A stretch of 64,000 nt of DNA from Sulfurovum sp. (GCA_027082955.1 JALWTA010000030.1:1-64000), one strand, 5' to 3'; counted from the first letter of the stretch, positions 1-11,098 are shown. Made by a program: numbers and translations. The notes: generated by a model not told the origin, from the sequence alone.

Positions 1-89
1 AGTTAAATCACAGACCACGAAAAGTACTTGGATTCAGGACACCTTATGAGGTGTTTTTCGAAGAATTCGCTAAAGAAGTAGCTGCTTAA
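1..89 (+). pseudogene. IS30-family transposase, C-terminal end only
   Basis: Reading from base 3 gives an open frame to a TAA at 87-89 whose residues (LNHRPRKVLGFRTPYEVF, then FEEFAKEVAA) match the well-known C-terminal signature of IS30-family DDE transposases. The rest of the gene lies left of the window, so I cannot tell whether the element is intact. The A/T-rich bases just after the stop (about 95-125) may hold the terminal inverted repeat, but no second end is visible to confirm this. It abuts the 3' side of a tRNA array. Confidence 0.75.
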
Positions 90-261
90 TTTAGAGGTGA
101 ATTGCACTTATAATTTGAATGGGCGGTTTATCCTTTTCTCGACCAAAAAGTGCCAATTGCACTAGGCGTGCTTCAAAACCAGATGGATGTAAAAAAACAG
201 ATGTAAGCTCGGATGATATTGAACCTTGTAAAGGTATTGACTCGTGAGTTGTTGGAAAATA

Positions 262-348
262 TGGTGCGGATGAGAGGACTCGAACCTCCACGGGATTGCT
301 CCCACTAGAACCTGAATCTAGCGCGTCTACCAATTCCGCCACATCCGC
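262..348 (-). tRNA. tRNA-Leu (CAG)
   Basis: An 87-nt type II tRNA with a long variable arm. The acceptor stem pairs GCGGATG with CATCCGC, the anticodon loop centre reads CAG, and CCA is encoded (262-264 on the plus strand as TGG). It is the last gene of the minus-strand array. Confidence 0.95.
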
Positions 349-377
349 ATAGGTAAGAAATAAATAAAAGAGAGAAG

Positions 378-454
378 TGGCGCGGCGGACGAGACTCGAA
401 CTCGCGACCCCCTGCGTGACAGGCAGGTATTCTAACCAACTGAACTACCGCCGC
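378..454 (-). tRNA. tRNA-Asp (GTC), copy 2
   Basis: A 77-nt tRNA with acceptor GCGGCGG/CCGCCGC, anticodon GTC in the loop CTGTCAC, and encoded CCA. The tRNA sequence looks identical to the copy at 908-984. Confidence 0.95.
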
Positions 455-537
455 ACCGAAACCTTAAAAAGGCTGCAAAATTCTACTGAAATAGCTTTAA
501 AAGCAATTTATTTCAGAAAGAATATTTTCTCTACTAA

Positions 538-613
538 TGGTGGTCGCTACAAGACTCGAACTTGTGACATCTACCTTGTAAGGGTAGCGCTCTACCAACT
601 GAGCTAAGCGACC
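538..613 (-). tRNA. tRNA-Val (TAC), copy 2
   Basis: A 76-nt tRNA with acceptor GGTCGCT/AGCGACC, anticodon TAC in the loop CTTACAA, and encoded CCA. It is identical in sequence to the copy at 724-799. Confidence 0.95.
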
Positions 614-620
614 GAAAAAA

Positions 621-696
621 TGGCGACCCCTAGAGGATTTGAACCTCTGTGACTACGATGAAAACGTAGCATCCTTGGCCACTAGATGAAAGGGTC
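621..696 (-). tRNA. tRNA-Glu (TTC)
   Basis: A 76-nt tRNA with acceptor GACCCTT/AGGGGTC (one G-T pair), anticodon TTC, G73 and encoded CCA. It lies between the two tRNA-Val copies. Confidence 0.95.
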
Positions 697-723
697 ATCT
701 AGATCCAAACAGTCACACAAAAA

Positions 724-799
724 TGGTGGTCGCTACAAGACTCGAACTTGTGACATCTACCTTGTAAGGGTAGCGCTCTACCAACTGAGCTAAGCGACC
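724..799 (-). tRNA. tRNA-Val (TAC), copy 1
   Basis: A 76-nt tRNA with the same acceptor, anticodon TAC and encoded CCA as the copy at 538-613. Only the spacers around the two copies differ. Confidence 0.95.
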
Positions 800-819
800 G
801 AAAGTTGTGATTGTTTTGG

Positions 820-895
820 TGGTGACCCGTCTAGGATTCGAACCTAGGGCCCACTCCTTAAAAGGGAGTTGCTCTACCGACTGAGCTAACGGGTC
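820..895 (-). tRNA. tRNA-Lys (TTT), copy 2
   Basis: A 76-nt tRNA with acceptor GACCCGT/ACGGGTC, anticodon TTT in the loop CTTTTAA, and encoded CCA. It is identical to the copy at 1003-1078. Confidence 0.95.
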
Positions 896-907
896 ATAAG
901 GGTGTCA

Positions 908-984
908 TGGCGCGGCGGACGAGACTCGAACTCGCGACCCCCTGCGTGACAGGCAGGTATTCTAACCAACTGAACTACCGCCGC
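908..984 (-). tRNA. tRNA-Asp (GTC), copy 1
   Basis: A 77-nt tRNA with acceptor GCGGCGG/CCGCCGC, anticodon GTC and encoded CCA. It sits between the two tRNA-Lys genes. Confidence 0.95.
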
Positions 985-1002
985 AATGACATACTTAAAT
1001 GG

Positions 1003-1078
1003 TGGTGACCCGTCTAGGATTCGAACCTAGGGCCCACTCCTTAAAAGGGAGTTGCTCTACCGACTGAGCTAACGGGTC
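1003..1078 (-). tRNA. tRNA-Lys (TTT), copy 1
   Basis: A 76-nt tRNA, anticodon TTT, encoded CCA. It is the promoter-proximal gene of the array (transcription runs Lys-Asp-Lys-Val-Glu-Val-Asp-Leu), about 37 bases downstream of a consensus -10 box. Confidence 0.95.
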
Positions 1079-1115
1079 ACACATCTTATGCAGAATTTCT
1101 GAATAAGTGGACGGA

Positions 1116-1144
1116 ATTATAGCTAAGACCGTCTTTATTGTCAA
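1116..1144 (-). promoter_or_regulatory. Consensus sigma-70 promoter of the tRNA array
   Basis: On the minus strand, TTGACA (1139-1144) is separated by exactly 17 bases from TATAAT (1116-1121). Both hexamers match the consensus perfectly, as expected for a strong stable-RNA promoter. This contrasts with the protein-gene promoters in the window, most of which lack a recognisable -35. Confidence 0.9.
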
Positions 1145-1171
1145 GAGATTTTTAGAAAATCTGAAAAAATT

Positions 1172-1654
1172 TTAAATTTTCAGTTTTTCCGAGAGCTTTT
1201 CTATGGCAAACCGGACAGACTGCTGCTGCACAGCCTCCCTGTCTCCTTCAAAAAGACAGTGGTATACTTTTTTCTCTTCATGAATGAGAATACCTATATA
1301 GACAGTACCCACCGGCTTGTCTGGTGTACCGCCGGTAGGACCGGCAATGCCTGAAACAGCAATGGCAACATCTGCATGAGCCATTTTGACAGCACCTTCG
1401 AGCATCTGAAGTACGCATGCTTCACTGACTGCACCATACTCTTTGAGTACTTCTTCGCTGACGCCTAGCCACCGGTGTTTGATTTCGTTGGAGTAGGTGA
1501 CGCATGCACCATTGAGTACAGCTGAGGCTCCGGAAATGGCTGTGAACTGTGCTGCAATGCGACCTCCTGTACAGCTCTCGGCAAAGGTGATGGTCTGTTG
1601 TTGTGCTGCAAGTGTCTGAATGATCTTTTCGGTCATTATATTGAGATTTTTCAT
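1172..1654 (-). CDS. pncC: CinA C-terminal family nicotinamide-nucleotide amidohydrolase (PncC)
   Basis: A 160-residue protein covering only the CinA C-terminal domain. Members of this family deamidate nicotinamide mononucleotide to nicotinate mononucleotide in NAD salvage. The motif AESCTGG near residues 25-31 and the segment AVSGIAGPTGGTPDKPVGTV around residues 98-117 are the family hallmarks. The N-terminal MoaB-like domain found in full-length CinA is absent here; a separate gene for it lies at 57147-57896. The gene is divergent from ileS. A second in-frame ATG six codons in (MTEKII) is an equally plausible start. Confidence 0.9.
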   Translation of the reverse strand: MKNLNIMTEKIIQTLAAQQQTITFAESCTGGRIAAQFTAISGASAVLNGACVTYSNEIKHRWLGVSEEVLKEYGAVSEACVLQMLEGAVKMAHADVAIAVSGIAGPTGGTPDKPVGTVYIGILIHEEKKVYHCLFEGDREAVQQQSVRFAIEKLSEKLKI

Positions 1655-1695
1655 GTCATTATTGTACCCAAAGTAGCCTCTAACCCACTTTTGGA

Positions 1696-1701
1696 TATAA
1701 T
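1696..1701 (+). promoter_or_regulatory. -10 box upstream of ileS
   Basis: TATAAT preceded by TTTTGGA and followed by C, 35 bases before the ileS start codon. It fits the extended -10 pattern TTT-GG-TATAATC seen before other genes in this window. No clear -35 is visible. Confidence 0.6.
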
Positions 1702-1736
1702 CCCCCGATAATATAACTCTTAAGGTATTATCGACG

Positions 1737-4490
1737 ATGGATTATAAAGAAACCCTCCTTCTTCCCAAAACAGACTTCCCGATGCGCGGAAATCTGCCTC
1801 AAAACGAACCCAAAAAATATCAGTCATGGTTTGAAAACGGTGTCTATGAGCAGATGAAAACCAAGCGTGAAGGTGCAGAGCTCTTTACACTGCATGACGG
1901 TCCTCCGTATGCCAACGGTGATATTCACATTGGGCATGCGCTCAACAAGATCCTCAAAGATATTATCCTCAAATATAATTATTTTCAGGGCAAAGCGGTA
2001 CGCATGACGCCGGGCTGGGACTGTCATGGACTGCCAATAGAACAGAAGGTAGAAGAGAAGCTTGGCAAAGCCAAAAAAGAGGCGATGCCTACTGCGCAGT
2101 TTAGAGCCCTCTGTCGTGAGCATGCGGCGAAGTTCATCGATATTCAGCGCAAGGGCTTCAAGTCACTCGGTGTGATCGCTGACTGGGAAAACCCGTATGT
2201 GACGATGGATTTCAAGTTTGAAGCGAACATTTACCGTACACTCTGTGAAGTAGCAAAACGCGGATTATTGGTTGAGCGCCACAAACCGATTTTCTGGTCA
2301 TGGGCAGCGCAGACAGCACTGGCGGATGCAGAAGTAGAGTATGAAGACAAAGAGGACTACTCTATCTACGTGCATTTCGAACTCTCCGATGCGGCAAAAG
2401 AGAAGCTTGACCTGCACGAGAAAGCGGGATTGGTCATTTGGACAACGACGCCTTGGACGCTGCCTGCCAATAGCGGTATCTCTATTAACCCGGATGAGAT
2501 GTATGTGCTCACAAGTGACGGACACATTATTGCAGAGGCACGTTATGATGCGATGATCGAAGAGGGAGTTGTCAGCGGACACGCTTCACGTAAGATTGCT
2601 GCTACAGAGCTTGAAGGGCTGCTGGCGATCAATCCGCTCAACGGTAGACCCTCTACTGTGGTACTTGGGGATCATGTCTTGATGGATGGCGGTACAGGGT
2701 GTGTCCATACCGCACCGGGGCATGGTGAAGATGACTACAAAGTGGGGCTCAAGTATGGACTGGAAGTGATCATGCCGGTCAATGAAAAAGGGCTTTATGA
2801 TGAGTCTGTGGTTGGTTTGAACTTGCTTCCTGAACCTGAAAAATTTGTCGGTATGCACATTTTCAAAGCTAACGAGCCTATTTTGGAGCTGTTGGGGGAG
2901 AGCCTGCTGAAAGTAAGCAAATTTACCCACTCCTATCCGCACTGTTGGCGTACCAAAAAGCCGCTTATCTACAGAGCGACCAACCAGTGGTTTATCTCTA
3001 TTGACGATAAGCCGAAAGGCTCTGAAGAGACGCTCAGAGAGAGTGCACTCAAGGCGATCGAGAGCGTCAAGTTCTACCCTGAAACAGCGAAAAACCGTCT
3101 CAAGCCGATGATTGAGGGCAGACCCGACTGGTGTATCTCGCGTCAGCGAAGCTGGGGTGTACCGATCGCCTTCTTTAGAAGCAAGAGCACCAAAGCAGTC
3201 ATCCTTGATGATGATGTGCTTGAGCATATCGCTGCACTCTTTGACAAGCATGGTGCGGATGCATGGTATGAGATGAGTATTGCTGAGCTTTTACCGGAGG
3301 GAAGCAAGTACGATCCGGATGATCTGGAGAAGATCGAAGATATTCTCGATGTCTGGTTTGACAGTGGCTCAACATGGAACGCTGTACTGCGTTCAGGCAA
3401 CTACGATGCGGGCAACTACCCTGCGTCACTCTACCTTGAGGGAAGCGATCAGCATAGAGGATGGTTCCAGTCTTCACTGCTGCTTAGCAGTGCGATCAAC
3501 CACATCTCTCCGTATGAGACGCTCATTACCCACGGCTTTACAGTCGATGAGAAGGGTGAGAAGATGTCCAAGTCCAAAGGCAATGTTGTAGCACCAGACA
3601 AGGTCATCAAGCAGTATGGTTCGGAGATTTTACGTCTGTGGGTGGCACTGAGTGACTACCAGAGCGACCTCAAGATCAGTGACGGCATTTTGAAGCAGAC
3701 AGCCGAGCAGTACAGAAAGATACGCAATACTTTCCGTTTCCTGCTGGCGAATGTCAATGATCTTGAAGAGGTAGTGGCACCTGAAGCCTATGGGGCATTG
3801 GATAGATGGATACTGCGCAAAGCAGCAGATGTCTTTGCCTCGGTCAAAGCGAGCTTTGATGCTAATGACTTCCTAAAAGGCTTTGCGACACTCAACCACT
3901 TCATCACCAATGAGCTAAGCGGTATCTACATGGATATCACCAAAGACAGGCTCTATTGTGAAGCCAAAAATAGCGATGTCCGTCGTGCGACACAGTCAGC
4001 AATGCTGCACATCGCCAAAGCGATGCTGGGGCTGGTCGCACCGGTACTGACCTATACAGCAGACGAGATACTTGAGTATGCGCCTGCGGTATTTAAAGAA
4101 GAGATGCAAAGCGTCTTTGATCTGATCTACACACCGGTACCCAAAGTGGCAGAGAGTTTTGATGATGCACTGCTTTTGGAAGCAAGAGAGAAGTTCTTCG
4201 AAGCGATCGATGCACTGAAAAAAGAGAAGATTATCAAGGCGACACTGGAGCTTGAGATTGCAGGAGCGCGTTCGCTCTTCCCGATAGAAGATGACAAAGA
4301 CCTTGAGGACTGGTTTGTGGTTTCAGCCATCAAAGCTGACAGCGATGGTGAAGAAGTGGCAGCCTTTGAAGTAGAGGGCAAACGTTTCAGCGTACACAAA
4401 GCCACAGCACACAAGTGCCCAAGATGCTGGCGATATACCGCACCTGCCGAAGAGACACTGTGTCAGCGCTGTAGTGAGGTTGTGGCATAA
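1737..4490 (+). CDS. ileS: Isoleucyl-tRNA synthetase
   Basis: A 917-residue class I aminoacyl-tRNA synthetase that charges tRNA-Ile in the cytoplasm. The ATP-binding signature GDIHIGH lies near residue 62 and EKMSKSKGN near residue 605. The editing (CP1) insertion lies between them. The C-terminus carries the zinc-finger cysteines of bacterial-type enzymes (CPRC about 20 residues before CQRC). The length is normal for the family. It is the first gene of a run with a small membrane-protein gene, gatA and guaB; its stop codon overlaps the next start as TAATG. Confidence 0.98.
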   Translation: MDYKETLLLPKTDFPMRGNLPQNEPKKYQSWFENGVYEQMKTKREGAELFTLHDGPPYANGDIHIGHALNKILKDIILKYNYFQGKAVRMTPGWDCHGLPIEQKVEEKLGKAKKEAMPTAQFRALCREHAAKFIDIQRKGFKSLGVIADWENPYVTMDFKFEANIYRTLCEVAKRGLLVERHKPIFWSWAAQTALADAEVEYEDKEDYSIYVHFELSDAAKEKLDLHEKAGLVIWTTTPWTLPANSGISINPDEMYVLTSDGHIIAEARYDAMIEEGVVSGHASRKIAATELEGLLAINPLNGRPSTVVLGDHVLMDGGTGCVHTAPGHGEDDYKVGLKYGLEVIMPVNEKGLYDESVVGLNLLPEPEKFVGMHIFKANEPILELLGESLLKVSKFTHSYPHCWRTKKPLIYRATNQWFISIDDKPKGSEETLRESALKAIESVKFYPETAKNRLKPMIEGRPDWCISRQRSWGVPIAFFRSKSTKAVILDDDVLEHIAALFDKHGADAWYEMSIAELLPEGSKYDPDDLEKIEDILDVWFDSGSTWNAVLRSGNYDAGNYPASLYLEGSDQHRGWFQSSLLLSSAINHISPYETLITHGFTVDEKGEKMSKSKGNVVAPDKVIKQYGSEILRLWVALSDYQSDLKISDGILKQTAEQYRKIRNTFRFLLANVNDLEEVVAPEAYGALDRWILRKAADVFASVKASFDANDFLKGFATLNHFITNELSGIYMDITKDRLYCEAKNSDVRRATQSAMLHIAKAMLGLVAPVLTYTADEILEYAPAVFKEEMQSVFDLIYTPVPKVAESFDDALLLEAREKFFEAIDALKKEKIIKATLELEIAGARSLFPIEDDKDLEDWFVVSAIKADSDGEEVAAFEVEGKRFSVHKATAHKCPRCWRYTAPAEETLCQRCSEVVA

Positions 4491-4615
4491 TGTTTGATAT
4501 GAGCCAGCCGGTCTCTTCTGAAATCATTATCGGGTCTATTCTGTTTATCTTTGCGATGGTAGGCATTGGGCTGGCAGTGGTGGCATACTATAAAAAGAAG
4601 TTCGATATCAAGTAA
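4490..4615 (+). CDS. Small single-pass membrane protein between ileS and gatA
   Basis: A 41-residue product that starts on the last base of the ileS stop codon (TAATG) and ends 9 bases before the gatA GTG. Residues about 12-34 are strongly hydrophobic (IIIGSILFIFAMVGIGLAV) and are followed by a basic tail KKKFDIK, so a single membrane helix with a cytoplasmic C-terminus is likely. Tight coupling to ileS supports translation. Function unknown. From memory, Campylobacter genomes carry a small gene in the same slot, which supports it being real. Confidence 0.75.
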   Translation: MFDMSQPVSSEIIIGSILFIFAMVGIGLAVVAYYKKKFDIK

Positions 4616-4624
4616 GGATAGCGT

Positions 4625-7430
<2,806 letters not shown>

Positions 7431-7451
7431 TTTTTCCCTTTCTTTTTTCTC

Positions 7452-7474
7452 ATTACCACGCTATGCGTGGTAAT
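7452..7474. repeat. Perfect hairpin ATTACCACGC/GCGTGGTAAT downstream of guaB
   Basis: Two perfectly complementary 10-base arms separated by TAT, 21 bases after the guaB stop. No U-run follows, so it is not a textbook intrinsic terminator. The arms resemble those of the GTTCCCACGC hairpin at 7525-7547, so this is probably a variant of the same dispersed element. Confidence 0.6.
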
Positions 7475-7524
7475 GCATACCTTCAAGAAAACAACACTAT
7501 AAACATCGCAAAAATATAGTACGT

Positions 7525-7547
7525 GTTCCCACGCAGAGCATGGGAAC
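7525..7547. repeat. Dispersed REP-like hairpin GTTCCCACGC-AGA-GCATGGGAAC
   Basis: A 10-base stem with one mismatch and a 3-base loop, followed by GAG. A diverged copy lies in the opposite orientation at 55810-55833. The remaining bases of the 265-bp gap between guaB and the bactofilin gene hold no convincing ORF. Confidence 0.65.
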
Positions 7548-7695
7548 GAGACTGAGTTACTTGAAAGAAATCATCATTTAACCTATACTCTTATACATTC
7601 TTATGTACAACAAAATAAATATCCCAAATATTTCTATCTTTAAATCCGAATGAGATACAATAGAGCCATTATAAAACCATATAAAAGGATATAAC

Positions 7696-8397
7696 ATGGC
7701 ATTTTTCGGAAGCAGCAAGAGTGAAAAATCAACTCCTGAAGTAAAAAAGGCACCAAGTGCACCGGCAGCACCTAAAAGCGGGGCATCGACCATTACGGGA
7801 TGTATGGAGATACTGGGTAACGTCAAAGGGTGCGGTACTGTGCATGTTGACGGGAAGATCCATGGTGATCTGAGTGTTGATGAGAGTGTCATTGTCGGTA
7901 AAGACGGAGTCGTTAACGGAGATGTCAAAGCCAAAAAGATCATTGTCAGCGGCAAGATCAACGGTACGACAAAATGTGATACACTTGAGGTAACGCAGAC
8001 AGGTCATTTGACCGATACAATCGATGCGCACAAGATCGTTTCTGACGGGAAGATAGAGGCAAGCATCACTAACTGTGAATCGATCCATATTACCAAAAAC
8101 GGTCAGGTGCAGACACCCAAGATGATGGGAAAACACATTATTGTAAATGGAAATATCGAAGGGAATGTCATTGCGACAGAACTGCTTGAGATCAACAAAG
8201 ACGGGCGTGTCAAAGGGGAGATGCAGGTCAAGAAGATCAAGGTCTCAGAAGGTGGTCTGATGCTCGGTACCATGCTGACATATGAGCCGACAAATCCGGT
8301 ACGCAAAGTTGAAAAGAAACCTGAAGCCTCTTCTGATGTTGCAAAAAATGAACAGGCAACCGCTCTCAAAGAGATCGTAAAAACAAAGGAAAAGTAA
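7696..8397 (+). CDS. Bactofilin-family polymer-forming cytoskeletal protein
   Basis: A 233-residue protein with a low-complexity Ser/Ala/Pro/Lys N-terminus (residues 1-32) and then a long repetitive beta-helix region. The repeats (for example NVKGCGTVHVDGKIHGDLS, VIVGKDGVVNGDVKAKKI) show the glycine-spaced VxGxxxGD pattern typical of bactofilins (DUF583). These self-assemble without nucleotides and position cell-wall enzymes. The C-terminal 35 residues are charged and probably disordered. The stop overlaps the start of metY (TAATG), so the two are probably translationally coupled despite unrelated functions. Confidence 0.9.
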   Translation: MAFFGSSKSEKSTPEVKKAPSAPAAPKSGASTITGCMEILGNVKGCGTVHVDGKIHGDLSVDESVIVGKDGVVNGDVKAKKIIVSGKINGTTKCDTLEVTQTGHLTDTIDAHKIVSDGKIEASITNCESIHITKNGQVQTPKMMGKHIIVNGNIEGNVIATELLEINKDGRVKGEMQVKKIKVSEGGLMLGTMLTYEPTNPVRKVEKKPEASSDVAKNEQATALKEIVKTKEK

Positions 8398-9665
8398 TGC
8401 ACGAACAGACGCTGGCGATTCATGCGGGGTATGAAAAAGATGCCCAGGGTACCATGGCGGTACCCATCTATCAAAGTACGGCGTATGAGTTTCGCGATAC
8501 CGAACATGCGGCAAACCTTTTTGCACTCAAGGAGCTTGGGAACATCTATACGCGTCTGATGAATCCGACCACTGATGTGTTTGAAAAGCGTTTTGCAGCA
8601 ATGGAGGGCGGTGCTGCTGCCATCGGGACTGCTTCTGGGATGGCGGCTATTTTTTATGCCATTGCCAATGTCGCCGAAGCGGGAGACAATGTGATTGTCG
8701 CCAAGCAGGTGTACGGTGGTACGACAACGCTGACTGGGCACACCATCAAGCGTTTTGGCATAGAGACACGCTATTTTGATGTGACCAACCCTGAAGAGAT
8801 CGTACCACTGATTGATAAGAAGACAAAACTGATCATCTTTGAAAGTTTGACCAACCCGAGCATCGATGTTGCCGATATTGAGGCGATCGTCAAGATCGCA
8901 GATACACATGGCATTCTAACCTGTGTGGACAATACAGTGGCAACACCGGTACTTTGCAAACCGTTATCGTATGGAGTCGATCTGACGGTACACTCCACAA
9001 GCAAATATACCACAGGTCAGGGGCTTGCGCTTGGCGGGATTATCGTAGAACGTGAAAACCTGGTAGAAAAGATCAAAGGCAATGAGCGTTACTACCATTT
9101 CAACGAGCCCGATCCGAGCTATCACGGATTGGTCTACAGTGATCTTCCTCTGCCGCTTTTTACCCTGAGAGTGCGTTTGGCACTGCTGCGTGACCTTGGT
9201 GGTGCGCCGAGTCCGTTCAACTCATGGCTGCATATTCAGGGGCTTGAAACCTTGCCGCTGCGTATGCGACAACACTCCGCTTCTGCCCTGGCGATTGCTG
9301 AATTTTTGGAAGCACATCCGAAAGTAAAAAAGGTCAACTATCCGGGGCTTCAAAGCTCGCCTCAGCATGTGCTGGCAGAAAAGTATTTCAAAGAGGGGAT
9401 GGCAAGCGGATTGCTCTCTTTTGAAGTAGAGAGCAAAGAGATGGCACAAAAGATAGCCGATGCAACAGAGATATTCTCAGTAGTGGTCAACATTGGCGAC
9501 AGTAAATCGATCATTACACATCCGGCAAGCACAACACATCAGCAGCTTTCAGCTCAGGAGCTCATTGATGCCGGTGTTCCGGGAGGACTGATTAGACTTA
9601 GTGTCGGGTTGGAGGATACGGAAGATCTTATTGACGATCTGAAGCAGGCTTTAGATAAAGGATAA
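8397..9665 (+). CDS. metY: O-acetylhomoserine sulfhydrylase (PLP-dependent)
   Basis: A 422-residue Cys/Met-metabolism PLP enzyme. It is expected to replace the acetyl group of O-acetylhomoserine with sulfide to give homocysteine. The PLP lysine is in HSTSKYTTGQG, the phosphate-cradle segment is GTASGMAAIFYAIANVAEAGD, and the length fits the MetY branch better than cystathionine synthases. The next gene but for a repeat-rich gap is metX, which supplies O-acetylhomoserine, so the pair gives a direct sulfhydrylation route. An O-succinylhomoserine enzyme is less likely in this context. Confidence 0.92.
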   Translation: MHEQTLAIHAGYEKDAQGTMAVPIYQSTAYEFRDTEHAANLFALKELGNIYTRLMNPTTDVFEKRFAAMEGGAAAIGTASGMAAIFYAIANVAEAGDNVIVAKQVYGGTTTLTGHTIKRFGIETRYFDVTNPEEIVPLIDKKTKLIIFESLTNPSIDVADIEAIVKIADTHGILTCVDNTVATPVLCKPLSYGVDLTVHSTSKYTTGQGLALGGIIVERENLVEKIKGNERYYHFNEPDPSYHGLVYSDLPLPLFTLRVRLALLRDLGGAPSPFNSWLHIQGLETLPLRMRQHSASALAIAEFLEAHPKVKKVNYPGLQSSPQHVLAEKYFKEGMASGLLSFEVESKEMAQKIADATEIFSVVVNIGDSKSIITHPASTTHQQLSAQELIDAGVPGGLIRLSVGLEDTEDLIDDLKQALDKG

Positions 9666-9949
9666 AATAGTAGGGAACAGGTTTTAGGATTTAGATTGGG
9701 CTTTAAGGATTTTTTTGGAATCGGAGGCTTTAGCCCCGTTGGAGGTTTTTTAGCAATTTAACGTGAGTGTGAAGCTGAAGCTTTCGGTTCCAGAGGAGGG
9801 AGCAGTTAAGGTTTACATAAGTAGGCATATGAAAAATACGCTACCCGCTACCCGCTACCCGCTACCCGCTACCCGCTACCCGCTACCCGCATATCTTCAG
9901 CCCAAATGCGATAAAATAGCGCAACAGTATCCCACAACAAAAGCCGTGT
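9666..9949. other. Repeat-rich non-coding gap between metY and metX
   Basis: A 284-bp stretch without a convincing gene. It holds a bulged hairpin CGGAGGC-TTTA-GCCCCG (9722-9738), an imperfect GAAGCT/AGCTTTC hairpin (9771-9785), and the heptanucleotide tract at 9841-9890. The purine-rich, T-run-punctuated character is unlike flanking coding DNA. I do not recognise a SAM or homocysteine riboswitch in it. Confidence 0.6.
9841..9890. repeat. Heptanucleotide tandem repeat (CTACCCG)7
   Basis: Seven perfect consecutive copies of CTACCCG plus one extra C fill exactly 50 bases. The tract lies about 60 bases before the metX start. It is GC-rich against the local background. A 7-base unit outside a reading frame would be able to vary in copy number by slippage. 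Confidence 0.95.
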
Positions 9950-11065
9950 ATGAAAATAGAAACCAAAACCGCACATTTCAGCTCGCCGCTCTATCTTGAG
10001 AGCGGACGTATCATTGAGCCGTATGAGATCGCCTATGAGACCTATGGTGAGCTCAATGAAGACAAGAGTAATGTCATCCTCGTTTGTCATGCGCTCAGCG
10101 GTTCTCACCATGCTGCGGGTACCTATGAGGGAGATCGCAAGCCTGGTTGGTGGGATGGGCTTATCGGTGACGGCAAAGCGATCGATACGCAAAAATATTT
10201 TGTGATCTGTACCAATGTAGTCGGTTCCTGCTTTGGTAGTACGGGGCCGATGAGTGAGAGCTATCCTTCTTTGGAGCCGTACCGTCTGAAATTTCCTGTA
10301 GTCACCATCAAAGATATGATCCGTGCGCAGATGCACCTGCTCTCCGATCTTGGCATCTATCATGTACGGGCAATTGTCGGCGGTTCGATGGGGGGTATGC
10401 AGGCGCTGCAGTTTGCAGTGGACTATCCTAACTTTGCCGATGATATCATCTCGCTGGCTGCGACGTATGCGACACGCCCGTGGACGATCGCGTTTAACAA
10501 AGTCGCTATTGAAGCGATTCGCCGTGACCCCCGCTTCAAACACGGAAACTATGATAAAGACGACTTTAAAGAGGAGGGGCTTGACGGGCTTGCCATCGGA
10601 CGGATTGCCGGGCATATCTCCTATCTTTCTCCTGATTCTATGGATGAGAAATTCGGACGTAACTATGTTAGCAACGACGGGCTATTTGAGCTGTTTGGGC
10701 GTTATGAGGTCGAGCGATATATGGAGTACAATACGAACAATTTTGCCCGTATCTTTGATCCGCTCAGTTATCTCTATATTGTCAAGGCGATCAATACCTT
10801 CAATCTTTCACGGGGGTATGATTCGCTGCATGATGCTATCAGCCGTATCAAAGCGCGGGTGCATTTGATCAGCTTTTCATCCGACTATCTCTTCTTCCCT
10901 TCTGAGATGGAGCATATTGCCAAAATGCTCGAACGTAACGGACAGGCATACACTTATCTTGAGGTGGAGAGCAATTATGGGCATGATGCTTTTTTGGTCG
11001 AGCTGGACAAATTTGACTATCACATTAGAGACGTGTTGAGTGAAAAATTAAAAATTAAAAATTAA
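9950..11065 (+). CDS. metX: Homoserine O-acetyltransferase
   Basis: A 371-residue alpha/beta-hydrolase-fold enzyme that activates homoserine with acetyl-CoA for methionine synthesis. Family signatures include HALSGSHH near residue 47, the substrate-channel segment GWWDGLIG, CFGSTGP, and the nucleophile elbow GGSMGGMQAL near residue 145. The triad is completed by Asp in FSSDYLF and His in NYGHDAFL. The last residues (KLKIKN) and the stop codon are encoded by an AAAAATT tandem repeat, which suggests that the original C-terminus has been replaced or extended. Confidence 0.95.
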   Translation: MKIETKTAHFSSPLYLESGRIIEPYEIAYETYGELNEDKSNVILVCHALSGSHHAAGTYEGDRKPGWWDGLIGDGKAIDTQKYFVICTNVVGSCFGSTGPMSESYPSLEPYRLKFPVVTIKDMIRAQMHLLSDLGIYHVRAIVGGSMGGMQALQFAVDYPNFADDIISLAATYATRPWTIAFNKVAIEAIRRDPRFKHGNYDKDDFKEEGLDGLAIGRIAGHISYLSPDSMDEKFGRNYVSNDGLFELFGRYEVERYMEYNTNNFARIFDPLSYLYIVKAINTFNLSRGYDSLHDAISRIKARVHLISFSSDYLFFPSEMEHIAKMLERNGQAYTYLEVESNYGHDAFLVELDKFDYHIRDVLSEKLKIKN

Positions 11066-11070
11066 AAATT
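11043..11070. repeat. Heptanucleotide tandem repeat (AAAAATT)4 spanning the metX stop
   Basis: Four perfect copies of AAAAATT. The metX TAA (11063-11065) falls inside the third/fourth unit. Comparable 28-base heptamer tracts follow leuB (61472) and purU (62349). Confidence 0.9.
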
Positions 11071-11077
11071 GTGGTAT

Positions 11078-11098
11078 GCTTTCTTGCAGAAAGCTTTT
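11078..11098 (+). terminator. Rho-independent terminator after metX
   Basis: A perfect 7-bp stem GCTTTCT/AGAAAGC with a TGC loop is followed directly by TTTT. It lies 12 bases after the metX stop and before the xseB start, so it should end the metX transcript. Confidence 0.7.

Noticed and set aside
91-342. 83-residue minus-strand frame at the tRNA array
   Set aside because: It translates the tRNA-Leu gene (MAELVDALDSGSSGSN...), a classic spurious product seen wherever this tRNA is read as protein.
377-607. 76-residue plus-strand frame
   Set aside because: It is antisense translation of tRNA-Asp and tRNA-Val; the tRNAs explain the sequence completely.
7452-7474. Intrinsic terminator for guaB
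   Set aside because: The stem is perfect, but there is no U-run on either side in the right place, and it resembles a dispersed repeat; I list it as a repeat.
9660-9949. SAM or other methionine riboswitch upstream of metX
   Set aside because: I could not find the conserved core or paired helices of any known class; the hairpins present are short and imperfect.
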